A DNA stretch of 64,000 nt from Vibrio viridaestus (lineage in GTDB: Bacteria; Pseudomonadota; Gammaproteobacteria; Enterobacterales; Vibrionaceae). Of this stretch, positions 55,528-64,000 are shown one piece after another (positions within the stretch are counted from its first letter, which is position 1; the number at the start of each line of letters is the position of its first letter). The position numbers were made by a program, and so were the translations under genes. The stretch spans positions 496,001-560,000 of the forward strand of contig NZ_RJVQ01000002.1 of the NCBI RefSeq assembly GCF_003856525.1. Direction: 5' to 3'. The notes beneath the pieces are model-generated. The model did no database searches. It saw nothing but the letters and a program-made list of their open reading frames with translations, and was not told the origin of the DNA.

Positions 55528-58500
55528 TGAAAGTCTCTTGAATGTGTGACAAGTTGGTCGAGTTTATTGGTGAGATCAATAAGCCGACCAGCTACAACGT
55601 GAATTACATCCCCCTCTCTCTCCATAATCCCTTTCACCATGAGTATCTTTGCTGTTAAAAAAGCATTCTTTTGCGCCCGAGCGGTCGCTTGCCAGACAAC
55701 GACATTCGTATTACCACTATCATCTTCGAGAGTCAGAAAGGTTACGCCTGCAGCCGTACCGGGTGACTGACGTCCAGTAACGACTCCGACAACCGTAACT
55801 AAGGAACGGTCTGATTTTTGTGTCAGAGCGCTAGCCCGGATAAATTTTCCTAAGTGTCCGGCTTTCTCCAGTAACGTTATAGGGTGATGATCCAGAGAAA
55901 GCCCTATAGCGGAATAGTCCTCGATTAGTGAGTCAATATCATTTGGCGCGGTTATTGGCGAATAGTCTGTGGCTTGCTCTTCAGCAAATAGTGGTGTCTC
56001 GGTGATGGTATCCATTAGTTCCCAACGAGTTTGGTAGCGGTTTTGTGTCAAGCTAGCCATAGTATTGGCTGACGCTAGTGCCTGCATATCACTGCTGGTT
56101 AACTTGATGGCCTTGATTTGGTTGATTGAAGTAAAGCCGTTAAGGGGGCGTGAATAGAGTAATTGTTCAATTCCTTTGACACTTAAATTACGAACTAACC
56201 TGAGTCCGAGACGAATCGCCAGATGGCGACCATGTGTCACGACTTGATGATCATAAATAGAGGCATTGATACAAACAGGTAAAATGGTGATGTTATGTCT
56301 TCTGGCATCCTGAATGATTTGTGACGGACTATAAAAGCCCATCGGAAGACTATTGAGCAAAGCACTATAGAAGCATTCAGGATAGTAGTATTTTAGCCAT
56401 GCAGAACAATAAGCTAAGACAGCAAACGACGCTGAGTGACTTTCAGGAAAACCGTATCCAGCAAAGCCACAGATTTGTTCGAAGAGTGTTTCTGCAAAGT
56501 TGTGTGAATAGCCATTCTTTTGCATACCACCGATCAATTGTGCTTTGAACTTCATTAACTGACCATTTTTTTTCCATGATGCCATTGCTCTGCGCAGTTG
56601 ATCGGCTTGGCCTCCAGAAAACCCCGCTGCAACCATGGCTAATTTAATGACTTGCTCCTGAAATATGGGTACACCCATGGTACGTTCTAGTACTTCTTTG
56701 ACTTCATCTGATGGGTATTCAACTGACTCGATCCCATTACGGCGTTTTAGAAAGGGATGAACCATATCGCCCTGAATCGGACCAGGACGCACAATCGCAA
56801 TCTGAATGACTAAGTCATAGTAACAGCGAGGCTTTAAGCGAGGAAGCATATTCATTTGCGCGCGTGATTCAATTTGGAATACACCAATCGTATCCGCATT
56901 TTGAATCATCTCGTAAACGTTGGCATCGTCCCGTCGCCGGGTGATATCGGCTATTGTGAGTGTCTGGCGATAGTGTGTTTGAATTAATGTAAAGCATTTA
57001 CGAATGGCAGAAAGCATGCCTAGTGCCAGAACATCCACTTTTAATAATCCTAAACTTTCCAAGTCGTCTTTATCCCACTGGATCACCGTTCGTTCTGCCA
57101 TGGCGGCATTTTCCACAGGAACCATTTCGTATAGTGGTCCTGACGAAATAACGAAGCCTCCCACATGCTGGGATAGATGACGAGGAAAGCCAATCATCTC
57201 CTGAACTAAAGAGATAAATTGCTGACCTTTCAAAGATTCGGGTTTTAAGCCCAGTTGGATCAACTGAGCTTCCCATCCTTGTTCTTTATCTCTACGGTTG
57301 ACGTTTTTGATAAAATAATCAAGCTGATTTTCTTCTAATCCGAGTGCTTTACCCACATCTCGAATAGCACTTTTGAAGCGATAAGAAATCACAGTAGCCG
57401 CTAAGGCAGCTCTTTCGCGACCATATTTCTGATATAAGTACTGGATCACTTCTTCTCGCCGTTCATGCTCGAAGTCGACGTCGATATCTGGTGGCTCATC
57501 TCGTTCTTTACTGATAAAACGTTCAAATAGTACTGATATCTGTGTTGGGTCGACAGCCGTAATTTCTAAGCAGTAGCATACGATGGAATTTGCTGCTGAT
57601 CCGCGTCCTTGATAGAGAATACCGCGGTGTTTAGCGAACATAACCAGATCGTGAATGGTCAGGAAATAGTAGGAGTAGTCGAGTTCTTCAATGAGTACCA
57701 ACTCTTTTTCTATTGTCTGTTCGATTATTGGCGAAAGACTACCACTAGGGAAGCGTATTGCTTTTCCTTTTTCAACCAGTTGACGTAAATACTGAATTGG
57801 TGTCAGACTCTGAGGGACAAGCTCTGTGGGATATTCATAACGTAGTGAAGCCAAGTTGAACTCACATAAAGCGGCAATTACGATACTTTCATCAAGCCAT
57901 TCACGTTTAAATAATTTGCCTAGTTTTTGAAGCTGTCTCAGGCTACGCTCTGTATTCATTAGTAAGTGGGCGCTGACTTTTTCTACTGCACTATTTAACC
58001 TGATAGCGGTGAGTATATGTTGGAGATTAAGTCGTTCAGGAATATGCATAAGAACCCCGCCACAGGCTGTAATAGGGATCTTCAGTTCTACTGCCAGTGA
58101 CTCAATGTATTGCTGTTGTTCCTGATCATCCGCCATCAGATGGCGTTGTATGCCAATCCAAAGACGATGCTGATGATATTGACGAAGCCAATATCCTATC
58201 TCGGTTGTCTGTCCGCTATGTTTAGGAAGCCAGATAACAAGACATTCCTTGACTGACATTAGGTCCCATTCAGAGAGTAAATACTTACCTTTTTCACAGC
58301 GTCGACGAGCGTTAGTGATAATTCGGCATAACTCAGCATAGGCTTTACGATTTGGACAAAGGAGCACCAACTGTGTCCCCTGATACTGAAAATAACTGCC
58401 TACAATAAGCTTTATCTCTAACTGATGCTGTTTTATGACTGAGTAAGCGCGTACTACCCCAGCTACAGAGCACTCGTCTGTGATGGCTAGGGCCTGATAG

Positions 58501-58604
58501 CCAAGAGCACATGCTTGAGCAATAAGCTCCTCAGGGTGTGAGGCGCCAGTTAAGAAGGTAAAGTTACTTTGGCAGAAAAGTTCTGCATACTGAAGACGAC
58601 TCAT
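55524..58604 (-). CDS. dnaE2: Error-prone DNA polymerase DnaE2 (ImuC)
   Basis: A 1026-residue C-family polymerase. PHP domain at the N-terminus (LFCQSNFTFLTGASHPEEL), catalytic palm with GRGSAANSIVCYCLEI and the aspartates in PPDIDVDFEHERREEV, an HhH region, and an OB fold near the C-terminus (VVTGRQSPGTAAGVTFLTLEDDSG). Together with ImuA and ImuB it performs damage-induced mutagenic translesion synthesis. Its ATG shares one base with the imuB stop (TAATG). Confidence 0.95.
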   Translation of the reverse strand: MSRLQYAELFCQSNFTFLTGASHPEELIAQACALGYQALAITDECSVAGVVRAYSVIKQHQLEIKLIVGSYFQYQGTQLVLLCPNRKAYAELCRIITNARRRCEKGKYLLSEWDLMSVKECLVIWLPKHSGQTTEIGYWLRQYHQHRLWIGIQRHLMADDQEQQQYIESLAVELKIPITACGGVLMHIPERLNLQHILTAIRLNSAVEKVSAHLLMNTERSLRQLQKLGKLFKREWLDESIVIAALCEFNLASLRYEYPTELVPQSLTPIQYLRQLVEKGKAIRFPSGSLSPIIEQTIEKELVLIEELDYSYYFLTIHDLVMFAKHRGILYQGRGSAANSIVCYCLEITAVDPTQISVLFERFISKERDEPPDIDVDFEHERREEVIQYLYQKYGRERAALAATVISYRFKSAIRDVGKALGLEENQLDYFIKNVNRRDKEQGWEAQLIQLGLKPESLKGQQFISLVQEMIGFPRHLSQHVGGFVISSGPLYEMVPVENAAMAERTVIQWDKDDLESLGLLKVDVLALGMLSAIRKCFTLIQTHYRQTLTIADITRRRDDANVYEMIQNADTIGVFQIESRAQMNMLPRLKPRCYYDLVIQIAIVRPGPIQGDMVHPFLKRRNGIESVEYPSDEVKEVLERTMGVPIFQEQVIKLAMVAAGFSGGQADQLRRAMASWKKNGQLMKFKAQLIGGMQKNGYSHNFAETLFEQICGFAGYGFPESHSASFAVLAYCSAWLKYYYPECFYSALLNSLPMGFYSPSQIIQDARRHNITILPVCINASIYDHQVVTHGRHLAIRLGLRLVRNLSVKGIEQLLYSRPLNGFTSINQIKAIKLTSSDMQALASANTMASLTQNRYQTRWELMDTITETPLFAEEQATDYSPITAPNDIDSLIEDYSAIGLSLDHHPITLLEKAGHLGKFIRASALTQKSDRSLVTVVGVVTGRQSPGTAAGVTFLTLEDDSGNTNVVVWQATARAQKNAFLTAKILMVKGIMEREGDVIHVVAGRLIDLTNKLDQLVTHSRDFH

Positions 58605-60019
58605 TAACTAAACCGTCCATGAACAAACCAGTTTTGATGGTTATCGCGGAATACCCATAGCCATTCGCCCTCAACACTATGAGCAATAAAGTAATCGCGA
58701 ACGATTGGGTTACCATCCCACCAGCCAGTGGCTATTCTCTCTGGCCCTTTTATTAACGAGACTTTTTGTGTTAATGGTCGTGGTTCTAAGTGCAAAAAGC
58801 TTGGCCGAATCAGGGCTTTTCTGATTGTTTTTTCTGGTTTGTGGAGCGTCGGCGTATACAGTGAAGAGAGTTCTGGTCTTGGATCATCCGTTAATTGTAT
58901 TGTACGAACCGCCTCTGTACCTAACTTCGCCTCTAACATGGAGACTAGCTCAAGTGGGGCTAACTGGCCTTGCTCACCTGAAAAAAGATCCTTGGTGTTG
59001 TCCTGTCGCGACTCACTACGAACCGCTAATAAACTGAATTGCTGTATGGGGCCTAATAGCTCAAGAGACTCTAAGCGTAATTGAATTAAGTTAAACCATT
59101 TCGATGCCAGATATTCACCATGAGCCGCTAATACAGACAATGAGGTATAGTGATAATCACTGTTCTGATTAAACAACTTCTGCTTGAGGACCAGCTGTAT
59201 TTCAAAAATGGTTTGATTTCTTAACAAGGCAAAGTGTTCTAATCGTTTTAATTGTTGTAATAATGGTTTCTCTAGCCAGCCAATATTATTAATTTCATAT
59301 AACAGTTCCGTTTCCGTTTGGAATTGCTCTTTAGGAGTAAAGAATGAAAGAGGGTGCTTAAATTGCCCTAGCAACCGACCGACGTAGTTGACGAGCTCGA
59401 TATTAAAACGTCGGGCTAATTCCGACATAGGTAAGCTAAGTAAATCAGCCAGTGTTTTAATCCCAACGCGATTCAGCATTTCAACCTGACGATGAGCTAA
59501 GTCAGTGTGATGTAGTGCAATCGGTTTGATCTCTGCAAGTAGGCGCTCTTTCTCTGCTTCTAATCCATTATGACTTTGACGAGCGAGCAGGCGAGCACTT
59601 AATGGTGAAAAGCCTGTGGAGTATGTAAAGCGAACTTTCCACATCGTCATATGATTGTTGAGTACCTGCCAGTAGTTGGAAATATCATGATACAGTCTTA
59701 GCATGTTGCTAATTTTTATCAGAATTCCATTTGGTGGGAACAGTACAATATCTGAGCAGATAAGGTATAACCACTGGGCTATTTCATTGAGTATTTTCGT
59801 TTCTGATTCTAATTGGTATGGAACTACCGTGAGTTTGTGACTCATTGCTGAAGCACTACTCAAATTCATTCCAATTTTTATTCCTTGAGAGTTTGCCGCT
59901 AGGTTGGTCTGTACAATGCGACTTTTCGCACTATCAACAATAGCAGCAGGCTCCGAGTCATCACTAATGTATTGACTGTCTATTTGTAGACAGGGAAAGT
60001 GTAAATATAACCACAGCAT
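58604..60019 (-). CDS. imuB: ImuB, Y-family-like mutasome protein
   Basis: A 471-residue Y-family relative. The N-terminus (MLWLYLHFPCLQID) lacks the first catalytic aspartate of DinB-type polymerases, and the second acidic motif (SLDEA) is replaced (VLFPPNGILIKIS), so it should be inactive as a polymerase, as reported for ImuB. It bridges DnaE2, ImuA and the beta clamp. Start 60019 is chosen to match the family; the frame runs back to 60067, which would overlap imuA. AGGGA lies upstream. Confidence 0.9.
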   Translation of the reverse strand: MLWLYLHFPCLQIDSQYISDDSEPAAIVDSAKSRIVQTNLAANSQGIKIGMNLSSASAMSHKLTVVPYQLESETKILNEIAQWLYLICSDIVLFPPNGILIKISNMLRLYHDISNYWQVLNNHMTMWKVRFTYSTGFSPLSARLLARQSHNGLEAEKERLLAEIKPIALHHTDLAHRQVEMLNRVGIKTLADLLSLPMSELARRFNIELVNYVGRLLGQFKHPLSFFTPKEQFQTETELLYEINNIGWLEKPLLQQLKRLEHFALLRNQTIFEIQLVLKQKLFNQNSDYHYTSLSVLAAHGEYLASKWFNLIQLRLESLELLGPIQQFSLLAVRSESRQDNTKDLFSGEQGQLAPLELVSMLEAKLGTEAVRTIQLTDDPRPELSSLYTPTLHKPEKTIRKALIRPSFLHLEPRPLTQKVSLIKGPERIATGWWDGNPIVRDYFIAHSVEGEWLWVFRDNHQNWFVHGRFS

Positions 60020-60023
60020 CCTA

Positions 60024-60722
60024 TTATCCCTGTTGGCGTACCGGGAAAGGAATAATATGCTCATCACGATAATGCGATATTTCTGTAAGATGAGGCCAGC
60101 GGGCTGACAAATCCAGACGAAATGGATTGGAATCCCAGCCTCCTTTCTTCTTAATAATCTGAACGATTAAACCAGCTTTAGTCGGTTTGATCTGAAGAGA
60201 AACGGAAACGGGTAACGAAAATTGGGTCTGCTTGTCCTGGCGGAATAAAATATTACGACAGCTACCTGTATGACTGGCAACTTCTAAACGTCGAGCATAA
60301 GACACCTCTAAGGTATTACACCACAGGAAAACATCACGGCAAGCGCCACTTTTCAGACATTGTTCTGCTGCCCACAAGGCTTGTTTGTCATTGTCAGGCT
60401 GAATAATCAGAACTTGTCTCAGATCGATTCCTTCAGTAACTAAAAATTGAGCATGAACTTGCCCTGGTGGCTGAATAAAAACGATGAGACGTGATTGTTC
60501 ATAGCCTTCTTCCTGTTGCGTGAGCATAGGTATCCACATTCTTAGCTCGCCAATACCGTCACGAGTGCATTTCACTTCAATCGTGCCGTTTATGGGTAAC
60601 CCACCTTCTAGCATTTTATCAAAGTTTGTAAATCCAGTCGGCCAAGTGTGGGCAAATTCGTACGAATGTATGCCTTGCCAAAGCCACTCTTTTTGCTTGA
60701 GGTCATCAATCAGGCTATTCAT
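60024..60722 (-). CDS. imuA: ImuA, RecA-like mutasome protein
   Basis: A 232-residue protein of the ImuA/SulA-related RecA-fold group (WPTGFTNFDKMLEGGLPINGTIEVK). The Walker motif is degenerate. First gene of the imuA-imuB-dnaE2 operon, directly controlled by a LexA box whose repeat ends two bases before the start codon. Confidence 0.9.
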   Translation of the reverse strand: MNSLIDDLKQKEWLWQGIHSYEFAHTWPTGFTNFDKMLEGGLPINGTIEVKCTRDGIGELRMWIPMLTQQEEGYEQSRLIVFIQPPGQVHAQFLVTEGIDLRQVLIIQPDNDKQALWAAEQCLKSGACRDVFLWCNTLEVSYARRLEVASHTGSCRNILFRQDKQTQFSLPVSVSLQIKPTKAGLIVQIIKKKGGWDSNPFRLDLSARWPHLTEISHYRDEHIIPFPVRQQG

Positions 60723-60724
60723 AA

Positions 60725-60770
60725 CACGTCCAAAATATACTGTACATAAATACAGTATATTTTGGACGTG
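60725..60770. promoter_or_regulatory. LexA box at the centre of a 46-bp inverted repeat, imu operon
   Basis: The LexA box CTGTACATAAATACAG (60740-60755; CTG-N10-CAG) is the centre of a far larger palindrome. Perfect 20-bp arms, 60725-60744 and 60751-60770, are separated by six bases (CATAAA). LexA needs only the central part, so the outer arms are unexplained. SOS control of the operon is strongly expected. Confidence 0.9.
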
Positions 60771-60781
60771 ACGGGATGCAA
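60754..60781 (-). promoter_or_regulatory. imuA promoter
   Basis: On the minus strand TTGCAT (60776-60781) and TATACT (60754-60759) are separated by 16 bases. The -10 overlaps the LexA box, so repressor would block RNA polymerase directly. Transcription would begin near the palindrome centre. Confidence 0.7.
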
Positions 60782-60805
60782 GAAAAATTTAGATTGTCGG
60801 TAGAA

Positions 60806-60850
60806 ACAAAAAGCCCCCGATTTGATGTAGGTGTCAAAACGAGGGGACAA
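60806..60850 (-). terminator. Terminator after the UPF0303 gene
   Basis: On the minus strand CCCCTCGTTTTGA, loop, TCAAATCGGGGG then CTTTTTG, with one mismatch and one bulge; located 30 bases beyond the UPF0303 stop codon. Confidence 0.75.
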
Positions 60851-60874
60851 AAAGAAAAGGGGAATAATGGTAAC

Positions 60875-61342
60875 TTATTGTTGTGTCGAAATAATATGAG
60901 CAATACCTTCTGCGGTTAAGGCATGATCTTCATGAGAAGGCAGACCAGAAACAACAACGGCTCCGATGATACCACTATTTTTTAGTGTAATAGGGAAGGC
61001 ACCACCATGGTCGCAAAACTCCATCTCATCAATCTGAGGTTGTGCATTAAAATCAATACCATCAAGTGCATTTTTTACTGATAAGTAATGAGTACTATGA
61101 CCAAAACGTAAAACACTTTTCCGTTTACGGCGGATCCAGATAAGATTTTCTTCTGTACTACCAGGTAGGGCACATGTAAATAGAACCTGGCTGAAGGCAT
61201 ATACCTCAATTGCAATAGGCAGTTTTCTGTCTTTAGATAACTGGACTAGATACGAACCAAGAGCCCATGCGGTATCAAAGTTAAAATAGGAAAATTGCAG
61301 TTCCTGTTCCTGGCTTAGGATATGATCCAATTCATTTGTCAT
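60875..61342 (-). CDS. UPF0303 / heme-degrading-domain (DUF336-like) protein
   Basis: A 155-residue protein of the UPF0303 group (FNFDTAWALGSYLV, then GGAFPITLKNSGIIGAVVVSGLPSHEDHALTAEGI), related to the GlcG/HbpS fold. Start ATG 61342 is chosen because GGGAGA lies upstream; the frame continues to 61438 through the operator, which cannot be coding. A LacI-type palindrome lies 28-49 bases before the start, so it is probably repressed with the sugar locus at 20 kb. Family function unproven. Confidence 0.85.
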   Translation of the reverse strand: MTNELDHILSQEQELQFSYFNFDTAWALGSYLVQLSKDRKLPIAIEVYAFSQVLFTCALPGSTEENLIWIRRKRKSVLRFGHSTHYLSVKNALDGIDFNAQPQIDEMEFCDHGGAFPITLKNSGIIGAVVVSGLPSHEDHALTAEGIAHIISTQQ

Positions 61343-61369
61343 TGATGTATTCTCCCTGTTTTGGATAGT

Positions 61370-61391
61370 GCGCTGCTCCCGGGAGCAGCGC
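61370..61391. promoter_or_regulatory. Perfect 22-bp LacI-type operator upstream of UPF0303 gene
   Basis: A perfect palindrome of 22 bp centred on CCCGGG, including TGCTCCCGGGAGCA at 61374-61387. This is the symmetric form of the three operators at 20101, 20172 and 20400. Position just ahead of the ribosome-binding site suits repression. Confidence 0.78.
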
Positions 61392-61467
61392 GTTAGAGTC
61401 AAAGAGTAGAATACTTTTAAAATATTTAAACTGACCAATACGTCACTTTGATTGTTTTATTTTATTT

Positions 61468-61493
61468 ATGGGTGTTTGGTCTCAAACACCCAT
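61468..61493. terminator. 11-bp inverted repeat after the chemoreceptor gene
   Basis: ATGGGTGTTTG, GTCT loop, CAAACACCCAT: a perfect 11-bp stem, 34 bases beyond the chemoreceptor stop codon on the minus strand. No U-run follows in that direction, so it may be a weak terminator or 3'-end hairpin. Confidence 0.5.
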
Positions 61494-61527
61494 TCTATCT
61501 GTGATTGAATGGCATCAAATCATTAGC

Positions 61528-63435
61528 CTATTTAAGCTTAAATTGACCCACAATAGAGGTAAGTTTTTCGTTTATAAGAGAGATATCGTTGGCTTGTTCC
61601 GAGACTAAATTGCCATTTTTGCTCAGCTTTGCAACGATGTCGTTAATCGCAGACATATTGTGGTTTACTTCTTCAGTCACACTACTTTGCTCTTCTGCAG
61701 CGGTTGCAATTTGGATACTAAGGTCTTTAATATTGTTCACCTGATGGATAAGTTCGTTCAGAGTCGTATTGACTTCCTCCGTTCCATCAAACGTTTCCTG
61801 ACTGGTTTTTTGTGTGCTTTCCATTAATGTAATGACATTGGCATTACCTGAGAGAAGCCGCCCGATGGCTTGCTCAATTTCTTCCGTGCTTGATTGTGTT
61901 CTACTGGCTAATGCCCTTACCTCATCGGCTACGACAGCAAATCCACGACCTTGATCTCCTGCACGAGCCGCTTCTATTGCTGCGTTAAGTGCTAGGAGGT
62001 TTGTTTGTTCGGCGATATCACCAATGACTTTGAGTATATTACTGATATTGGATGTTTCTTCGCTCATCTTCTGCATACTGTGAGATGTATTTCCGACATC
62101 AGAGACCAGTCGCGAAACTTTCTGCTTCGCACTATTTAAAACATTGATAGAGGTTCCACCTATTTCTGAAACGTCTTGCGTCGCTCTGGATGAATCACTA
62201 GCGTTTTGAGCGACAGAATTAGCTGTTGCGCTCATTTCTTCAATAGCGGTAACAATCTGCTCAGTTTCTTGTTGATGTCGATTCAATACCTGAGCATTTT
62301 CTTTCGATGTCTGTTTAAGGTTGGAAACATTACTTTTTAGAACAATGGCGACATCATCGACTTGTAACATCAGTTTTTGTAACTGTTCTATAAAGCGGTT
62401 TACGCCTTCGGAGATCTGACCTAAGTCATCATTGCTTTGAACATCAAGCCGTTGAGTTAAGTCGCCATTACCACCGGAGAGACCTGAGATGGTTTTTTTC
62501 AATGCGAGGATAGGGCGATATAAAATATTTAAAATAATAATTGTAATCACTGCGCTGAGAACCACATAAACGATAGTTAGAATAATGGTCTGATTTTTTA
62601 TCTCATCCAGAGCTTTGAATACGATACTTTTATCCAGTCCAACGAGTAGATACCAATTTCGGTCACCGTATTTGATTTGTTCAGAAAACATCACTTTATC
62701 TGTGTTAGCGAGGTGGTAATCAGTGATAGCCGATTCATGCATTTTTATCTTTTGAGTCAAGGTATTTAAAGCAGGTATTGAGGTCAGTTTTGTGCCGACC
62801 TTAACTGTGGTAGACGTGCTGGCAAGTACGGTATCGTCTTGATTCATAATCACCGCCACCGCGCCATCAAGATCAAATGATTGCACGGCTTTTTTTAAGA
62901 TAGTCAAAGGAATATCAGCCAAAACCACACCATTACTATCCACTTTCTGACCAATACTCACCATGAGCTCTTTTGTCGTAGCATCTTCGTAAGGCTCGGT
63001 ATATATGAGGCCACTAGTCGCTATAGCTTGTGAGTACCATGGACGCTTAGTTGGGTCATAACTAGGTGGGTTCTTGTGATTTTCCCATCCGGGGAGGTCT
63101 GCAGAGCAGTAGGCATCACCATTGGAAAAACCAATTGTCAGATTAGCAATATCACCGGCATTTGCAGCGATTCTCATTCGCTCTGCGTGATGTTCTGTAT
63201 AACCATATTTTTGATAGTCTTGAGCGACTTTACTGACAGCTTGAGACTTTGTATTAATAAAGTTTACGAGTCTATCGGATTCGAGTTGTACCCTATCTTG
63301 CATACCTTGATAAAGAGTTTGTTTAAAAACGGTGCTGATAGCCTGATAGTTGAAGTAGCTGGATGTCCCGACAGAAAGGGCGGTGATACACACCATTGAG
63401 AAAAGGAGTGTTTTCTTAAAGCCGAATTGTTTCAT
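61528..63435 (-). CDS. Methyl-accepting chemotaxis protein with dCache sensor (probable amino-acid receptor)
   Basis: A 635-residue chemoreceptor: membrane helix (about 10-30), periplasmic dCache domain (35-280), second helix (283-305, [20 protein letters not shown]), HAMP (about 306-360) and a cytoplasmic signalling domain with the hairpin tip [32 protein letters not shown]. The sensor contains Y126, R131, W133 ([10 protein letters not shown]) and Y149, D151 (EPYED), which line up with the amino-acid-binding motif of dCache_1AA receptors such as PctA. Probable amino-acid chemotaxis; the exact ligand is not predictable. No C-terminal CheR/CheB pentapeptide tether. Confidence 0.93.
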   Translation of the reverse strand: MKQFGFKKTLLFSMVCITALSVGTSSYFNYQAISTVFKQTLYQGMQDRVQLESDRLVNFINTKSQAVSKVAQDYQKYGYTEHHAERMRIAANAGDIANLTIGFSNGDAYCSADLPGWENHKNPPSYDPTKRPWYSQAIATSGLIYTEPYEDATTKELMVSIGQKVDSNGVVLADIPLTILKKAVQSFDLDGAVAVIMNQDDTVLASTSTTVKVGTKLTSIPALNTLTQKIKMHESAITDYHLANTDKVMFSEQIKYGDRNWYLLVGLDKSIVFKALDEIKNQTIILTIVYVVLSAVITIIILNILYRPILALKKTISGLSGGNGDLTQRLDVQSNDDLGQISEGVNRFIEQLQKLMLQVDDVAIVLKSNVSNLKQTSKENAQVLNRHQQETEQIVTAIEEMSATANSVAQNASDSSRATQDVSEIGGTSINVLNSAKQKVSRLVSDVGNTSHSMQKMSEETSNISNILKVIGDIAEQTNLLALNAAIEAARAGDQGRGFAVVADEVRALASRTQSSTEEIEQAIGRLLSGNANVITLMESTQKTSQETFDGTEEVNTTLNELIHQVNNIKDLSIQIATAAEEQSSVTEEVNHNMSAINDIVAKLSKNGNLVSEQANDISLINEKLTSIVGQFKLK

Positions 63436-63588
63436 GAATACCCTCAGTTTACCTGATTAGCCAACGTATTATTTGTATTATTAGAGAGTAGACATAAACG
63501 TGTTGTTTTACGTAATTACATTCATATTAAATTCGAAGAGTAGTAAAGAAGAAATGACATAAATATGCCATTTCTGATTGTGATTGGA

Positions 63589-64000
63589 TTACCGTTTAGG
63601 TTGGGCATCAATACATTGCCCATGGGTTTCTTTTCCTTCAGGTGCCATGAGGTAGAGATACAGTGGCATAATATCGAGCGGTGTTTTTAATGTTTCAGGG
63701 GCTTCTGCCGGAAATGCTTGAGCTCTCATCCCTGTGCGTGTCGCACCAGGATTGATGGCATTCACTCGAATCTGGGTATCTTTAAGCTCATCAGCCAGAA
63801 CCTGCATCATCCCTTCGGTAGCGAACTTGGATATAGAATAACTGCCCCACAATGCTCGCCCAATATGACCTACAGTTGATGAAGTAAAGACGACTCGGGC
63901 ATCCTGAGATGCTTTCAATAACGGTAAAATAGCTTGAGTTAGCATAAGTTGTGAGCGGACATTAACCTGCATTACATCATCAAAAACGTCAATATCAATA
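63589..64000 (-). CDS. yciK: Short-chain dehydrogenase YciK, N-terminus outside window
   Basis: The C-terminal 136 or so residues of an SDR oxidoreductase; the frame is open at the right edge, and the ATG at 63972 is internal. VMQVNVRSQLMLTQAILPLL, FTSSTVGHIGRALWGSYSISKFATEGMMQVLADE (catalytic Ser and YSISK) and NAINPGATRTGMRAQAFP closely follow E. coli YciK as I recall it. Substrate unknown. The protein ends slightly earlier (AQPKR) than the E. coli one. Confidence 0.9.
   Translation of the reverse strand, partial: IDIDVFDDVMQVNVRSQLMLTQAILPLLKASQDARVVFTSSTVGHIGRALWGSYSISKFATEGMMQVLADELKDTQIRVNAINPGATRTGMRAQAFPAEAPETLKTPLDIMPLYLYLMAPEGKETHGQCIDAQPKR

Noticed and set aside
60725-60770. A 20-bp hairpin in the imuA mRNA masking the start codon
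   Set aside because: The best promoter (TTGCAT-16-TATACT) starts transcription near the palindrome centre, so only one arm would be in the RNA; a DNA-level role is more likely.

Overview
The window reads as a continuous stretch of the main chromosome of a Vibrio or close relative (Vibrionaceae, Gammaproteobacteria). This rests on gene order and protein resemblance, not on a database search. The block rne - rluC - maf - yceD - rpmF - plsX - fabHDG - acpP - fabF - pabC - mltG - tmk - holB - tatD - ptsG keeps the enterobacterial order. It is followed by an NSS transporter with its small partner, a patatin phospholipase, pyk, mlc, cheV and imuA-imuB-dnaE2, a combination I associate with Vibrio chromosome 1. 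Base composition looks even, and I see no prophage, insertion sequence, integron or CRISPR array.

Layout. 1-5.5 kb: a putative polyamine catabolic group (class III aminotransferase, two divergent glutamine-synthetase-like ligases, a PuuB-like oxidase). 5.5-9.5 kb: ectoine catabolism (doeB, doeA) with a divergent MocR-type regulator resembling EnuR. 9.5-11.3 kb: an Lrp/AsnC regulator divergent from a Cys/Met-metabolism PLP enzyme. 11.3-11.7 kb: tRNA-Ser(UGA) and tRNA-Pro(GGG). 11.7-17.4 kb: yejM, yejL and yejK, a membrane-anchored HPt protein, and asd. 17.4-21.5 kb: a sugar-transport locus with an MFS symporter, a LacI-like sensor lacking its DNA-binding domain, and a divergent LacI repressor. 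21.5-28.7 kb: a potassium channel, ychE, adhE, a membrane-bound XRE regulator and a SulP transporter. 28.9-44.7 kb: rne, then the rRNA-modification, fatty-acid and replication cluster. 45-55.5 kb: glucose PTS, RDD protein, a small outer-membrane-like protein, NSS transporter, patatin, pyk, mlc and cheV. 55.5-64 kb: the SOS mutasome imuA-imuB-dnaE2, a UPF0303 protein, a dCache chemoreceptor and the C-terminal part of a YciK-like dehydrogenase.

How genes connect. The glucose theme runs through ptsG, pyk and mlc. A palindrome upstream of ptsG looks like a ROK-type operator, and mlc has a CRP-like site. A near-palindromic LacI operator, TGCTCYCGGGAGCA, occurs three times beside the 20-kb sugar locus and again, as part of a perfect 22-bp palindrome, in front of the UPF0303 gene 41 kb away, suggesting one regulon. 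The imu operon is headed by a LexA box lying at the centre of a 46-bp inverted repeat.

Most of the window is conserved core genome. The least explained parts are the HTH-less LacI sensor and its distant operator, the transmembrane HPt protein, a 29-codon membrane peptide before the patatin gene, and the mixed ectoine/polyamine cluster.
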